Shown: piece after piece, positions 31,231 to 40,582 of the stretch | Layout: the number at the start of each line of letters is the position of its first letter | Numbering within the stretch: position 1 is the stretch's first letter | Source of the DNA: Alsobacter soli | GTDB taxonomy: Bacteria > Pseudomonadota > Alphaproteobacteria > Rhizobiales > Beijerinckiaceae | Assembly: GCF_003004785.1 (NCBI RefSeq) | Contig: NZ_PVZS01000014.1 | Location: forward strand, 1 to 64,000 | Direction: 5' to 3' | Length of the DNA: 64,000 nt | Program-made: the position numbers and the translations under genes | Notes under the pieces: generated by a model | Seen by the model: the letters and a program-made list of their open reading frames with translations, nothing else | Database searches by the model: none | What the model was told of the DNA's origin: nothing

Positions 31231-32538
31231 TTACGCCTCGCCGAAGACGCGGCGGAAGATCGTGTCGACGTGCTTCAGGTGGTAGCCGAGGTCGAACTTC
31301 TCCTCGAGCTCCTGGGCCGTGAGGGCCTTGGAGACGTCCGGGTCGGCCTTCAGGAGGGTGAGGAAGTCGCCCTCGCCGCGCCAGACGGGCATGGCGTTGC
31401 GCTGCACCAGCCGGTACGCGTCCTCGCGGGAGACGCCCTTCTGGGTCAGCGCGAGCAGCACGCGCTGGGAGTGGACCAGGCCCCCGAGGCGGTCGAGGTT
31501 CTTCCGCATGTTCTCAGGATACACCAGCAGCTTGTCGATCACGCCGGTGAGGCGGGCCAGCGCGAAGTCGAGGGTCACGGTGGCGTCCGGCCCGATCATG
31601 CGCTCCACGGAGGAGTGCGAGATGTCGCGCTCGTGCCAGAGGGCCACGTTCTCCATGGCGGGCAGCGCGTAGGCGCGCACCATGCGGGCGAGGCCGGTGA
31701 GGTTCTCGGTGAGCACCGGGTTGCGCTTGTGCGGCATGGCCGAGGAGCCCTTCTGGCCCTCGGAGAAGTATTCCTCCGCCTCGTAGACCTCGGAGCGCTG
31801 CAGGTGGCGGATCTCCACGGCGAGGCGCTCGATGGAGGAGGCGACGACGCCGAGCGTGGCGAAGAACATGGCGTGGCGGTCGCGGGGGATCACCTGCGTG
31901 GAGACGGGCTCCACGGCGAGGCCCATGGCCTCCGCGACATGCTCCTCCACGCGCGGGTCGATGTTGGCGAACGTGCCGACCGCGCCCGAGATGGCGCAGG
32001 TGGCGATCTCCCGGCGGGCCGCCACGAGGCGCTCGCGGCAGCGGCTGAACTCGGCGTAGGCCTCGGCCATCTTGAGGCCGAAGGTCACCGGCTCGGCGTG
32101 GATGCCGTGCGAGCGGCCGATGGTCGGCGTCATCTTGTGCTCGAAGGCCCGCCGCTTCAGCGCGGCCAGGAGGGCGTCCACGTCCGCGATCAGCAGGTCC
32201 GCGGCGCGCGACAGCTGCACGGCGAGGCAGGTGTCGAGCACGTCGGAGGAGGTCATGCCCTGGTGGATGAAGCGCGCGTCAGGGCCGACGAACTCGCCGA
32301 GGTGGGTGAGGAAGGCGATGACGTCGTGCTTCACCTCGCGCTCGATGGCGTCGATGCGCTCCACGTCGAATTGGGCGGCGCCGCCCTTCTCCCAAATGGT
32401 CTTCGCCGCCTCCTTCGGGATCACGCCGAGCTCGGCCAGCGCGTCGCAGGCGTGCGCCTCGATCTCGAACCAGATGCGGAAGCGGGTCTCGGGCGACCAG
32501 ATGGCCACCATCTCGGGGCGGCTGTAGCGCGGGATCAT
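31231..32538 (-). CDS. purB: Adenylosuccinate lyase
   Basis: This 435-residue fumarase-superfamily enzyme acts twice in purine synthesis (SAICAR to AICAR, adenylosuccinate to AMP). The N-terminus is [20 protein letters not shown]. Active-site regions are [28 protein letters not shown] (catalytic His) and the signature [16 protein letters not shown] with the mobile-loop Ser. The ATG at 32538 has a ribosome site (AAGGACCC); the upstream extension is not conserved. It is 85 bases after rpe on the same strand. Confidence 0.98.
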   Translation of the reverse strand: MIPRYSRPEMVAIWSPETRFRIWFEIEAHACDALAELGVIPKEAAKTIWEKGGAAQFDVERIDAIEREVKHDVIAFLTHLGEFVGPDARFIHQGMTSSDVLDTCLAVQLSRAADLLIADVDALLAALKRRAFEHKMTPTIGRSHGIHAEPVTFGLKMAEAYAEFSRCRERLVAARREIATCAISGAVGTFANIDPRVEEHVAEAMGLAVEPVSTQVIPRDRHAMFFATLGVVASSIERLAVEIRHLQRSEVYEAEEYFSEGQKGSSAMPHKRNPVLTENLTGLARMVRAYALPAMENVALWHERDISHSSVERMIGPDATVTLDFALARLTGVIDKLLVYPENMRKNLDRLGGLVHSQRVLLALTQKGVSREDAYRLVQRNAMPVWRGEGDFLTLLKADPDVSKALTAQELEEKFDLGYHLKHVDTIFRRVFGEA

Positions 32539-32623
32539 GGGCGGGTCCTTTCCGTGTCGCCGCGCGCGTAACACGGGGAGGGGGCGCGGGCAATGCGGGC
32601 GGACCCGAAGCGGGCCCGGAGGC

Positions 32624-33301
32624 TCAGCCCCGCGCCTTCTCTCCCGCCGCGCGGATCGCCGCGATATTGGCCGCGTACGCTTCCGGCGAGCCGCCCTTGA
32701 ACACGGCGGAGCCGGCCACCAGCACGTCCGCGCCGGCCTCGACCACGAGGGGCGCAGTGTCCGGGGTGATCCCGCCGTCGATCTCGATGTGGATCGGGCG
32801 GTCGCCGACCATCTTCGCCACCCGCCGGACCTTCTCGACGACCTCGGGGATGAAGGCCTGGCCGCCGAAGCCGGGGTTCACCGTCATCAGCAGAATCAGG
32901 TCGAGGTGCGGCAGCACGTATTCCAGCACGCTCTCGGGCGTGGCCGGGTTGATCGAGACGCCCGCCTTCTTGCCGTGGTTGCGGATGGCCTGCAGCGAGC
33001 GGTGCAGGTGCGGGCCAGCCTCGGCGTGGACCGTGACGATGTCGCAGCCGGCCTTGCAGAAGGCCTCGATGTAGGGGTCGGCCGGCGCGATCATGAGGTG
33101 CGCGTCGAACACCTTGTCCGAGTAGCGCCGGAGCGAGCGGATCACGTCCGGGCCGAAGGTGATGTTGGGCACGAAGTGTCCGTCCATCACGTCCAGGTGG
33201 ATCCAGTCGGCGCCGGCGGCGGCCACGTCGCGGACCTCCTCGCCGAGCCTGGAGAAATCGGAGGCGAGGATCGAGGGAGCGATCAGGAGCGGCTTGGTCA
33301 T
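32624..33301 (-). CDS. rpe: Ribulose-phosphate 3-epimerase
   Basis: This 225-residue TIM-barrel enzyme interconverts ribulose 5-phosphate and xylulose 5-phosphate. Signatures are [36 protein letters not shown] (metal-binding His and Asp), [21 protein letters not shown] and [13 protein letters not shown]. The start at 33301 ([12 protein letters not shown]) is standard. It probably shares a transcript with purB. A type B repeat precedes it. Confidence 0.98.
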   Translation of the reverse strand: MTKPLLIAPSILASDFSRLGEEVRDVAAAGADWIHLDVMDGHFVPNITFGPDVIRSLRRYSDKVFDAHLMIAPADPYIEAFCKAGCDIVTVHAEAGPHLHRSLQAIRNHGKKAGVSINPATPESVLEYVLPHLDLILLMTVNPGFGGQAFIPEVVEKVRRVAKMVGDRPIHIEIDGGITPDTAPLVVEAGADVLVAGSAVFKGGSPEAYAANIAAIRAAGEKARG

Positions 33302-33395
33302 GGGCCGCGCGTAGCATCGCGCGCGGCGGGTGGCAATGGGCGTGCGTTCTGGCGTCTGGAACCCTTCTGCCCTGATGCTGTGGGCCGATCTCCTC

Positions 33396-33543
33396 CGTCA
33401 TCCCCGGCCGGAGCTGCGAAGCCGCTGAGGCGAAGGGGATCGGGGAGACTTGGCGCAAGGCTTCGAGCGGCGCGGACCGGGGAATCCGGCGCGCGCTGCG
33501 CCTGGATCCCCTTCCCGCGCCTTCGGCGCGCCGGGGATGACGG
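33396..33543. repeat. Type B palindromic repeat between the EF-hand gene and rpe
   Basis: TCATCCCCGGCCGGAGCTGC and CCCTTCCCGCGCCTTCGGCG, closed by CGGGGATGACGG, are inverted arms around about 60 unconserved bases. Nothing else is seen in 33302-33594. Confidence 0.85.
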
Positions 33544-33594
33544 CTGAACGAGAGCCGATCTCGTCGGGAGTCACCCGTGCGCCGGTTCAGTTCG

Positions 33595-34287
33595 TTACGC
33601 CGCCGTGGACGAGCTCGCGCTCAGGGTGCGGCTGTAGGCCTGGATGGCGCGGGCGGCGAGGGCTTCCAGGTTGGGCTGGTGGGAGCGGACCAGGGACGAG
33701 CCGCGGCTGTCGCCGTTGCGGGTGGCGTCCAGGGCGGCCGTGATCTCGTCCTTGCTGATGGAGCCGTCGCCGTTGCCGTCGAAGCTCGCCATGAGCTGGT
33801 CGGTCAGCGATTTGCCGGAGCCGGCCTGGGCCTGCGAGGCCGCGTCGGCGTCGCCCGCCCGGGCGTGGCGGTGATTGCCGTGGCCCTTGCCGAGGGCGGA
33901 CAACTCGTCGGACGAGAGCGAGCCGTCGCCGTTGGAGTCGAGCTTGCTGAAGAGCGTGGAGGCGACCTGGTCGGTCGAGGTCCCGGAGGCCTGGGCCTGG
34001 ACGGCGAGCAGGCCGCCGTTCTGCTGGTCGAGGGACTGGAGGAAGCTGCCGAACTCCCCCTTCGAGACGCCGCCGCTCTTGTCCGAATCCATCTTGGCCA
34101 GGAGCGCCGCCGGGTCGAAACCGGCCTGGCCGGAATTGCCGGTCGGCACATTCTGCCCGGTCGAATCGGCGCCCGACGTCGCGCCGCTTTGCGAGCCGGA
34201 ATGATGCTTCTTGTGGGGTTTGAACGCGTCCAGCAGGCTTGTGAGCCCGGATGCGGCCGCGGAAGCGGCGAGAATCGGTAGCGCCAT
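33595..34287 (-). CDS. EF-hand calcium-binding protein
   Basis: This 230-residue protein has three canonical 12-residue EF-hand loops: DSDKSGGVSKGE (residues 67-78), DSNGDGSLSSDE (117-128) and DGNGDGSISKDE (170-181). Between the first two is a degenerate fourth region. The N-terminus (MALPILAASAAASGLTSLLDAFK) is hydrophobic but not a convincing signal peptide. A Ser/Gly/Thr-rich linker (31-57) and a His-rich stretch (HGNHRHAR) are notable. The start ATG 34287 has GAGGCGAAG upstream. Family members are common in Rhizobiales with unknown function; calcium buffering or sensing is an inference from the loops. Confidence 0.85.
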   Translation of the reverse strand: MALPILAASAAASGLTSLLDAFKPHKKHHSGSQSGATSGADSTGQNVPTGNSGQAGFDPAALLAKMDSDKSGGVSKGEFGSFLQSLDQQNGGLLAVQAQASGTSTDQVASTLFSKLDSNGDGSLSSDELSALGKGHGNHRHARAGDADAASQAQAGSGKSLTDQLMASFDGNGDGSISKDEITAALDATRNGDSRGSSLVRSHQPNLEALAARAIQAYSRTLSASSSTAA

Positions 34288-34359
34288 GGCTTCGCCTCGT
34301 GGTCGCCGCCCCGGCTGGAGCGGCCTGTCGGGCGACAACCACGCAAAGGCGGCGCCAGA

Positions 34360-35319
34360 TCACGCCGGCCGGCGCACCAGCCGGGCGAGGGGCGCCACGG
34401 CGAGCGGCGCGCAGTAGATCGGGAACTGCAGGAGCGAGAAGAATAGGAACGTGTCAGGCGGGCAGGCCGCCCCCATGGCGACGATCAGCAGGCCCGTGTT
34501 GCGCATGCCGGTGCCGAGCCCGAGCACGAAGGCCTCCGGCTTCCCGAGGGGGCGCAGCACCGCCATGGCGGCGGCCAACCCGACCACGCAACTCGCCGTG
34601 GCCACCGCGAGATAGAGCGCGACCTTCCCGGGCGCCGCCACTGCCGCGCCGATCACGCCGTCCATCGCCGCGATGGCGAAGACGAGGTAGAGGATCACGA
34701 AGATCCCGTCGAACTCGTGCTTCAGGGCGGCGATCCGCGCGGGCCCGAGCAGACGCCGCAGGACGAAGGCCCCCAGGAAGGCGCCGCCGAGCATCCACGA
34801 CAGCCGAAGGCTGATCAGCACCGGATCGATCGGCACGACCGCGCCCGCGACGACGCTCGCCAGAGTCGGCGAGACCAGCGGCGTCACCACCATGGTGAGC
34901 ACCAGAAGGGCCACGGGGACGCTGTTGTCCATGCCGAGCAGCGCCGTGTAGGCGGCGAAGCCCATCAGGGGCGGCGAGGCCGCCACCAGCGCCAGGCCCA
35001 GCAGCAGCCCGGGCTCGACGGAGGAGCGTCCCACAAGCGCAAGGCCCAGCAGCACCATCAGCGGCATGGCCGCCGTGATCCACAGCCAGGACAGCCCCAG
35101 GCGGCCCGGCTGGGCCAGGGCCTTCCGAACGCCGGCCAGATCGGCGCGAGCGAAGGTCAGCGTTACGAAGGCGAAGATCGAGATGGGCAGGATGGGACGC
35201 ATGGTGGCGGCGAGGCCGGGCAGCGCCAGCCCGATGAAGATCGAAGCGGCGAAGCCGATCGTGCCGTAGCGGCCCATGAAGGCCAGGGCGCGGGACAAGG
35301 CGGCGAGGGCGGGGGACAT
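34360..35319 (-). CDS. Bile acid:sodium symporter (BASS) family transporter
   Basis: This 319-residue membrane protein has about nine or ten hydrophobic helices. The pattern AASPPLMGFAAYTALLGMDNSVPVALLVLTMVVTPLVSP, with Gly/Pro-broken helices, and the C-terminal GLGTGMRNTGLLIVAMG suit the BASS fold, whose two broken helices carry the Na+ and substrate sites. I take ATG 35319 (MSPALAAL); a TTG at 35343 adds eight residues. The substrate cannot be deduced; organic acids are typical for the family. Confidence 0.75.
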   Translation of the reverse strand: MSPALAALSRALAFMGRYGTIGFAASIFIGLALPGLAATMRPILPISIFAFVTLTFARADLAGVRKALAQPGRLGLSWLWITAAMPLMVLLGLALVGRSSVEPGLLLGLALVAASPPLMGFAAYTALLGMDNSVPVALLVLTMVVTPLVSPTLASVVAGAVVPIDPVLISLRLSWMLGGAFLGAFVLRRLLGPARIAALKHEFDGIFVILYLVFAIAAMDGVIGAAVAAPGKVALYLAVATASCVVGLAAAMAVLRPLGKPEAFVLGLGTGMRNTGLLIVAMGAACPPDTFLFFSLLQFPIYCAPLAVAPLARLVRRPA

Positions 35320-35564
35320 GGGGGCGAGGCGGCTCTGGAACAAAGGTGAAGAATGTGCGGCGCGGTATTTGGTCGGCGCTGCAAAATTGCGCTACATGCG
35401 CGTGATCGGGTCCAAAGATGCAGCACCTTCGCGCAATCGGGCTCTAATTCTGTCGTGGGGCGGGCGGCGCGATCCTTGATGGGACGTCGTTCAACGCGGG
35501 GAGTGACGGGCCGGCTCGCGACCCTAACTCTCCATCAATCGAGCATGGGGCGTCAGAAAGAGCA

Positions 35565-36806
35565 ATGCAGCGCGACGTGGTTGTGTTGGGCGCGGGGATC
35601 GTGGGTCTTGCCGCCGCCCTGAAGCTTCAGGAGAAGGGCCGCTCGGTGGCCGTCATCGACCGCGCCGGCGCGGGCGAGGGCACGAGCTTCGGCAACGCCG
35701 GCATCATCGAGCGGGCGTCGATCTTCCCCTACGCCTTTCCGCGCAAGCTGACGGACCTGATCCGCTACGGACTCAACTATACGCCCGAGGCCTATTACCA
35801 CCTGTCTTTCCTGCCCAAGATGGCGCCCTGGCTAGCCCGCTACTGGTGGAACTCCTCGCCCGCCGGTCACATGCGGGCGATGCGCGGCGCGCTGCCGCTG
35901 ATCGAGCGCTGCGTCGCCGAGCACGAGCCGCTGGTGGAGGCCGCCGGGGCGGAGCACCTGCTGCGTCGGACCGGCTGGATCAAGATGTTCCGCGGCGAGG
36001 CCAAGTACAAGGCGGCCGCCGAGGACGCCAAGAAGCTCGCGCCTTTCGGACTCTCGGTGGAGTTCCTGGACGAGGCGGGCCTGAAGGCGAAGGAGCCGCA
36101 CCTGCAGGAGCGGGCCTATGGGGGCATTCACTTCAAGGACCCGGTTTGCATTTCCGATCCGGCCACCCTGTCCCGGTCCTACCTGCACCTTCTGGAGAAG
36201 CGCGGCGGGGCGCTGATGACGGGCGACGCCCGCACCCTTCAGCAGAATGGCGCCGGCTGGACGGTGAAGACCGAGGCCGGGGCCGTGCATGCGCGCGACG
36301 TGGTCGTGGCCCTGGGGCCGTGGTCGGACCTCGTCTTCAAGCCGCTGGGCTACAGCCTGCCGCTCGCGGTGAAGCGCGGCTACCACATGCACTACAAGCC
36401 CGCCGGCAACGCCGTGCTGAACCACACCCTGCTGGACGCCGACAACGGTTACGTGCTCGCGCCCATGGACCGCGGCATCCGGCTGACGACCGGGGCGGAG
36501 TTCGCCGACCGAGACGCGCCGCCCTCGCCGGTGCAGATCGGCCGCACCGAGCCGCGGGCGCGGCGCCTGTTCCCGCTGGGCGAACCGGTGGACGCGCATC
36601 CCTGGATGGGCTCGCGGCCCTGCACGCCGGACATGCTGCCCATCGTCGGCCCGGCGCCGCGTCACCAGGGGCTGTGGTTCGATTTCGGCCATGCCCACCA
36701 CGGGCTGACGCTGTCGGCCGTCTCCGGCCGGTTGCTCAGCGAGATGATCACGGGCGAAACGCCGTTCACCAACCCGGAGCCCTACCGGGCCGAGCGGTTC
36801 CACTGA
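35565..36806 (+). CDS. FAD-dependent D-amino-acid dehydrogenase (DadA-like)
   Basis: This 413-residue DAO-family flavoprotein binds FAD at the N-terminal VVVLGAGIVGLAAALKLQEKG (residues about 4-24), followed by GTSFGNAGIIE as in DadA. The C-terminal part has YVLAPMDRGIRLTTGAEFAD and DMLPIVGPAPRHQGLWFDFGHAHHGLTLS, the DAO FAD-closing motif. It probably oxidises D-amino acids to 2-oxo acids, passing electrons to the respiratory chain. ATG 35565 follows AAAGAG. Its convergent neighbour is a P1-family aminopeptidase gene, 3 bases between stops. An inverted repeat TTGATGG/CCATCAA (35476-35538) lies upstream. Substrate not determined. Confidence 0.85.
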   Translation: MQRDVVVLGAGIVGLAAALKLQEKGRSVAVIDRAGAGEGTSFGNAGIIERASIFPYAFPRKLTDLIRYGLNYTPEAYYHLSFLPKMAPWLARYWWNSSPAGHMRAMRGALPLIERCVAEHEPLVEAAGAEHLLRRTGWIKMFRGEAKYKAAAEDAKKLAPFGLSVEFLDEAGLKAKEPHLQERAYGGIHFKDPVCISDPATLSRSYLHLLEKRGGALMTGDARTLQQNGAGWTVKTEAGAVHARDVVVALGPWSDLVFKPLGYSLPLAVKRGYHMHYKPAGNAVLNHTLLDADNGYVLAPMDRGIRLTTGAEFADRDAPPSPVQIGRTEPRARRLFPLGEPVDAHPWMGSRPCTPDMLPIVGPAPRHQGLWFDFGHAHHGLTLSAVSGRLLSEMITGETPFTNPEPYRAERFH

Positions 36807-36809
36807 GCC

Positions 36810-37814
36810 TCAGGGTGTCACCATGATGCGCCCGAACCGGTCCTTCCAGGCCGGAAGGGCGCCGGGGAAGGGCAGGGCGCGGGCCTCGTAGACGCCGCGC
36901 GCCACGGCCCGGGCCAGGCAGTCCGCCGCCGCCACGGCGATCTCGTTCAGGGCGTAGACGGGCTCCGGCAACGGCCTGCGGCCGGTCGCAGCGGCGAAGA
37001 CGAGGTCGCCGTCGAGCGGCGTGTGCGAAGGCCGGATGCTGCGGGCCAGGCCATCATGGGCGGCGTTGGCGATGCGCCTGCACTGCGCCTTCGTCAGCGC
37101 CGCGTCGCAGGCGACCACGGCGATCGTCGTGTTCTCGCCGACGCCGCCCTTCAGGCGCGGCCGGAGCGCTTCCTTCGGCACACGCACAGGCTGGCCAAGG
37201 CCGCCATACTCGCCCTCCTGCTCGTAGGGCGCGGCCCAGAACTGCGGTCCGTCGCCGATCGTGACGCTCCCCACCGCGTTGACGGCCACCACAGCGCCGA
37301 CCGTGAACCCCGAAGGCGTCACCGTGCTGGCCGAGCCTAGCCCGCCCTTGAGCGTGGCCGTGGTGGCCCCGAAGCCGGCGCCTGCCGTTCCGAGCGCGAA
37401 ATCGGGAGCTGCGGCTTCGACGGCCGCCATGCCCAGGTCGAAATAGGGCGGCTTGCGGCCCCAATGCTTGTCGCCCCCGTTGGCGAGGTCGAACAGGATC
37501 GCCTGGGGGACGATCGGGACCGTCAGGTCGCGGATGCGGAAGCCGCGGCCACGTTCGACCAGGACCGCCTGCACGCCGCCGGCCGCGTCGAGGCCGAAGG
37601 CGGATCCGCCCGACAGCACCAGGGCGTCCACGGCCTCCACGGTCATCTCGGGGTCGAGCAGCGCGGTGTCGCGCACGCCCGGGCCGCCGCCGAGAATGGA
37701 CACGCTCGCGGCGGCGGGCGTGTTGAACAGCACGACGGTGACGCCGGTGGCGTGCGCGGCGGAATCGGCGTTGCCGACCAGGACGCCCGGCACGTCGGTG
37801 ATCAGGTTCTTCAT
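36810..37814 (-). CDS. P1 family peptidase (DmpA/NylC-type N-terminal nucleophile hydrolase)
   Basis: This 334-residue autoprocessing hydrolase belongs to the DmpA/NylC family of aminopeptidases and amidases. Diagnostic segments are ITDVPGVLVGNADS, LSGGSAFGLDAAGG and the VAVNAVGSV motif. GENTTIAVVACDA contains the likely self-cleavage site Asn228-Thr229, making Thr229 the catalytic nucleophile of the beta chain. The whole-protein length fits NylC-like members. It is convergent with the D-amino-acid dehydrogenase gene and upstream of LysR on the same strand. Substrates could be D-amino-acid amides or small peptides; that is inference from the neighbour. Confidence 0.85.
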   Translation of the reverse strand: MKNLITDVPGVLVGNADSAAHATGVTVVLFNTPAAASVSILGGGPGVRDTALLDPEMTVEAVDALVLSGGSAFGLDAAGGVQAVLVERGRGFRIRDLTVPIVPQAILFDLANGGDKHWGRKPPYFDLGMAAVEAAAPDFALGTAGAGFGATTATLKGGLGSASTVTPSGFTVGAVVAVNAVGSVTIGDGPQFWAAPYEQEGEYGGLGQPVRVPKEALRPRLKGGVGENTTIAVVACDAALTKAQCRRIANAAHDGLARSIRPSHTPLDGDLVFAAATGRRPLPEPVYALNEIAVAAADCLARAVARGVYEARALPFPGALPAWKDRFGRIMVTP

Positions 37815-37862
37815 GGGCCGATCATGGGAGCGGGGCGAAGGGCGCGCAAGCGCGGCTTCGGC

Positions 37863-38876
37863 TCAGCTCCAGAGCTCGGCCTCGTGGGGATGCGCCAGGG
37901 CGCCGTCGAAGGGCGGCACGGCCCGCTCAGGACGGCTCAGGGACCAGCTGCGCAGGTCGTTGGGATGGATGAAGTCGTCCGAGAACCAGGGAAAGCGCGC
38001 CGGATCGAAGATGGACCGCAGCCAATCGATGAACAGGCGCACGCGCGGGACGTGCTGGATGTCGGGGTGAAAGGTGAGCCAGATGTCGACCGGCTCGCAG
38101 ACGCCCACGTCGAGTGGCACGATGCGGGCGCCGAGCGGGATCGCGTAGGTCGGCAGGAAGCCGATGCCCACCCCCGACTCGACCGCGTAGAAGTGCGACG
38201 AGCTCAGGTTCGTGCGCAGCGCCACGATGCCCTCGATGCTGCGCAGGCCCAGGAGGCTGGCGAGCAGCCCTTCCGGCACCTGCGGGCTGACCTGGTCCAC
38301 GAGGCGATGCTGGGCCAGTTCCTCCCGGGTTCGGGGGGCGCCGTAGATGTCCAGGTAGCTCTGGGCGGCGAACGGATAGGCGTGCAGGCGCCCGAGCTTG
38401 ATCACCTTGAGGTCCGGCGCCTGCGGCCGGACCAGTTGCACGGCCACGTCCGACTCCAGCCTGAGCACGTCGCTGGGGTTCATGGTGCAGCGCAGGTCCA
38501 CCAGCGTGTAGGGGTTGGTGCGCGCGAACTCGCTGAGCCTGGGCATCATCCAGAAGGTGCCGAGGCCCTCCGTGACCGCGCAGCGCACGATGCCTCGCAC
38601 GGTGGGGCTGCGGTCGATGTGCCGGCGCAGGCCGATGGTCGCCTGCTCCATGCGGTTCGCCACGTCGAGCACGCCGGCCCCTTCGCGCGTGAGGCGCACC
38701 CCCTCCGGCAGCCGGTCGAACAGGCTGACGCCAAGGCGACGTTCGAGCCGCTCAATATGGCGAATGACCGTGGAGGAGCTCGTCTTCACCGCAGCGGCGG
38801 CCTTTCTGAAGCTCTGCGACCGTGCCGCGACCACGAAAATGCGGAGGTCGTCCCAGGAGACGTTTTCCAGGCCCAT
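37863..38876 (-). CDS. LysR family transcriptional regulator
   Basis: This 337-residue regulator has an N-terminal winged helix-turn-helix (SWDDLRIFVVAARSQSFRKAAAAVKTSSSTVIRHIERLERRLGVSLFDR, about residues 7-56) and a LysR-type effector domain to the C-terminus. The end (residues 290-337) is longer than usual and rich in Pro/Trp. I start at ATG 38876 (MGLENVSW); an in-frame ATG at about 38930 is possible. It is divergent from the GNAT gene at 39124 across a 247-base, comparatively A/T-rich gap, so it may control that gene set and itself. Confidence 0.9.
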   Translation of the reverse strand: MGLENVSWDDLRIFVVAARSQSFRKAAAAVKTSSSTVIRHIERLERRLGVSLFDRLPEGVRLTREGAGVLDVANRMEQATIGLRRHIDRSPTVRGIVRCAVTEGLGTFWMMPRLSEFARTNPYTLVDLRCTMNPSDVLRLESDVAVQLVRPQAPDLKVIKLGRLHAYPFAAQSYLDIYGAPRTREELAQHRLVDQVSPQVPEGLLASLLGLRSIEGIVALRTNLSSSHFYAVESGVGIGFLPTYAIPLGARIVPLDVGVCEPVDIWLTFHPDIQHVPRVRLFIDWLRSIFDPARFPWFSDDFIHPNDLRSWSLSRPERAVPPFDGALAHPHEAELWS

Positions 38877-39123
38877 GACTGTGGGGCGATCCGTTTTTGG
38901 ATCGCCCCGATGCGTGATTGGTTGCATACGCCGCGCCCCGGGAGTCCCTAATCTTGCGCCTGACCAGCGGATCTCGAGACGATAAAGCAACGTCGCCGGA
39001 AAAGCCCACAATCCTGAGTTGCTTTGCGTTCTGATTTTGGGGCGACCTGCGCTGTTGCTTCACCGTGGTCACCCGGCCGGGCGCCGCCCGGGCGGTGTCG
39101 GTCCAGGAGAAGGTGAACTCACG

Positions 39124-39768
39124 ATGTCAGCACTTGGCCTTCGCGGGCGCAGCGAGCGGGAGGCCGGCGGGCGCCGGCCCGGTGGCAATGCGCCCGAGAC
39201 CTCCATCCGCATCGCCCGCACCATGGCGGACATGATGCATGTCGTGTCCATCCGGTCCTCGGTCTACATGGCCGAGCAGGATTGCCCCTATGACGAGGAG
39301 TTCGACGGCAACGACCTGTGCGGCGCCCACCTGATCGCGTCCCTGGACGGGGAGCCCATCGCCTGCCTGCGGGCGCGCTTCTTCGCCGACTTCGCCAAGC
39401 TGGAGCGCCTGGCGGTGCGGGCCCAATACCGCAAGTCCACCGTGGCCTTCGAGCTGGTGCGGGCGGGGATCGAGCTATGCCGGCGCAAGGGCTACCGCCG
39501 GATCTACGGCCACGCGCAGGACCGGCTGGTGCCGTTCTGGAAGCGCTTCGGCGCCCGGCCGCTGCCGCGCTCGCGGCCGCTCTCGTTCAGCGACTTCAGC
39601 TACACCGAGATGCTGCTCGAGACGGAGGTCCATCCGAGCGCCGTGACGCTCGAGACGGATCCCTACGTGATCATCCGCCCGGAGGGCGAATGGGACCTGC
39701 CGGGCGTCCTCGACCGGTCGAGCGTCAGGGGCGTGACGAGCCCCCTGCACGATGTCCGCGCGGCTTGA
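39124..39768 (+). CDS. GNAT family N-acetyltransferase
   Basis: This 214-residue protein has the acetyl-CoA fold: strand YMAEQDCPYDEEFDGNDL, strand GAHLIASLDGEPIACLRARFF, then the acceptor-CoA segment KLERLAVRAQYRKSTVAFELVRAGIELCRRKGYRRIYGHA. The motif A loop (Q/R-x-x-G-x-G/A) is degenerate (RAQYRKSTVA). An N-terminal 30-residue extension is Arg/Gly-rich. ATG 39124 follows AGGAGAAGG. Its stop overlaps the next gene by 17 bases. It is first of three overlapping genes, divergent from the LysR gene. The acceptor is unknown. Confidence 0.8.
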   Translation: MSALGLRGRSEREAGGRRPGGNAPETSIRIARTMADMMHVVSIRSSVYMAEQDCPYDEEFDGNDLCGAHLIASLDGEPIACLRARFFADFAKLERLAVRAQYRKSTVAFELVRAGIELCRRKGYRRIYGHAQDRLVPFWKRFGARPLPRSRPLSFSDFSYTEMLLETEVHPSAVTLETDPYVIIRPEGEWDLPGVLDRSSVRGVTSPLHDVRAA

Positions 39769-40312
39769 GGAGCAGGCCCGGTCCGAGGGGCGCGCCCTGC
39801 TGGCGCGCTTCGCGGGGCGCACGCCCATCCTGGCGCTGGCCAGCGCCGACATGGGGCTGCTGCCGCAGCCGTGGGAGCCCGGCCCAAGCCGGGACCGGCT
39901 CGCGGCCCTCTTGCGCTGGGCGCGTTCCGAACCGCTGACCGTGGCCCATATGCGCCACAGGGCGGGGCCGGGGCGGGCCGCCTTCTGCGCGGATGCGCTC
40001 CGGCCACGGATCGACGAGCTGGTCTGCGAATACGCGGAGCCCTCGTTCTACGCCTGCGAGGCTTTCGGGCGCTTCCTCGCGGCCGTCGCCGCCCCGGTGC
40101 TGCTGGTGGTCGGCATGGGGCCGGTGGGGTGCCTTGCGCACACCATCCGGGAGGGCGCGCGGCGCGGGCACATCGTGATCGGGATCGCGGGGAGCTGGCT
40201 GGCGGTCCCGCCCCGCGCAGGCCGGAACCGGGACGAGGCCGCCCCTGCGGACGCCACGGGCGGCGGCGCGGGCAATTCCGCTCTGAAGGGAACTTGGAAT
40301 GTCGAGCTTTGA
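39752..40312 (+). CDS. Isochorismatase-like (cysteine hydrolase fold) protein with an altered active site
   Basis: This 186-residue protein is not obviously from a standard family, but the pattern fits isochorismatase-like hydrolases: a strand ILALASADMGLL, then CEYAEPSFYACEAFGRFLAAVAAPVLLVVGMGPVGCLAHTIREGARRGHIVIGIAG. In that family the triad is Asp, Lys and Cys. Asp33 and Cys127 are at plausible positions, but the KxxSAF-type Lys is replaced (YAEPSF, Glu96). Activity is therefore doubtful. The C-terminal 40 residues are low complexity. It overlaps the GNAT gene by 17 bases and the next gene by 14, implying coupling. Confidence 0.5.
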   Translation: MSARLEEQARSEGRALLARFAGRTPILALASADMGLLPQPWEPGPSRDRLAALLRWARSEPLTVAHMRHRAGPGRAAFCADALRPRIDELVCEYAEPSFYACEAFGRFLAAVAAPVLLVVGMGPVGCLAHTIREGARRGHIVIGIAGSWLAVPPRAGRNRDEAAPADATGGGAGNSALKGTWNVEL

Positions 40313-40574
40313 AGACCTGAAGGAATCCGATGCGCTGCGGCGGATCGCACATCACTGCGTCGAGGCCCAGAAGATCGCCTGGGCCTGGGGCGAAGAGCCG
40401 ATCCAGGCGCTGCTGATCGAGGCGCTGATCGCCGTTTCAGAGCGGCTGGGAGAGCTGACGCCCCTGCAGGAGCGCACCGCTCCGCCCAGGGCCGGCATGG
40501 GCCCGGACCTCGCGCTGCCCAGCGGCCTCGAGCCGCTGGTCTGCGCTGAAGGCGGGGATGGCGGCCCGGTCTAG
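40299..40574 (+). CDS. Small hypothetical protein, third gene of the overlapping trio
   Basis: This 91-residue protein has a strongly helical first half (FEDLKESDALRRIAHHCVEAQKIAWAWGEEPIQALLIEALIAVSERLGEL) and an unstructured Pro/Gly-rich tail. ATG 40299 follows GAAGGGAACTTG, a good ribosome site, and lies inside the end of the previous gene. No family recognised. It is convergent with the small secreted protein gene at 40583, 8 bases between stops. Confidence 0.55.
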   Translation: MSSFEDLKESDALRRIAHHCVEAQKIAWAWGEEPIQALLIEALIAVSERLGELTPLQERTAPPRAGMGPDLALPSGLEPLVCAEGGDGGPV

Positions 40575-40582
40575 GGGCTGGT

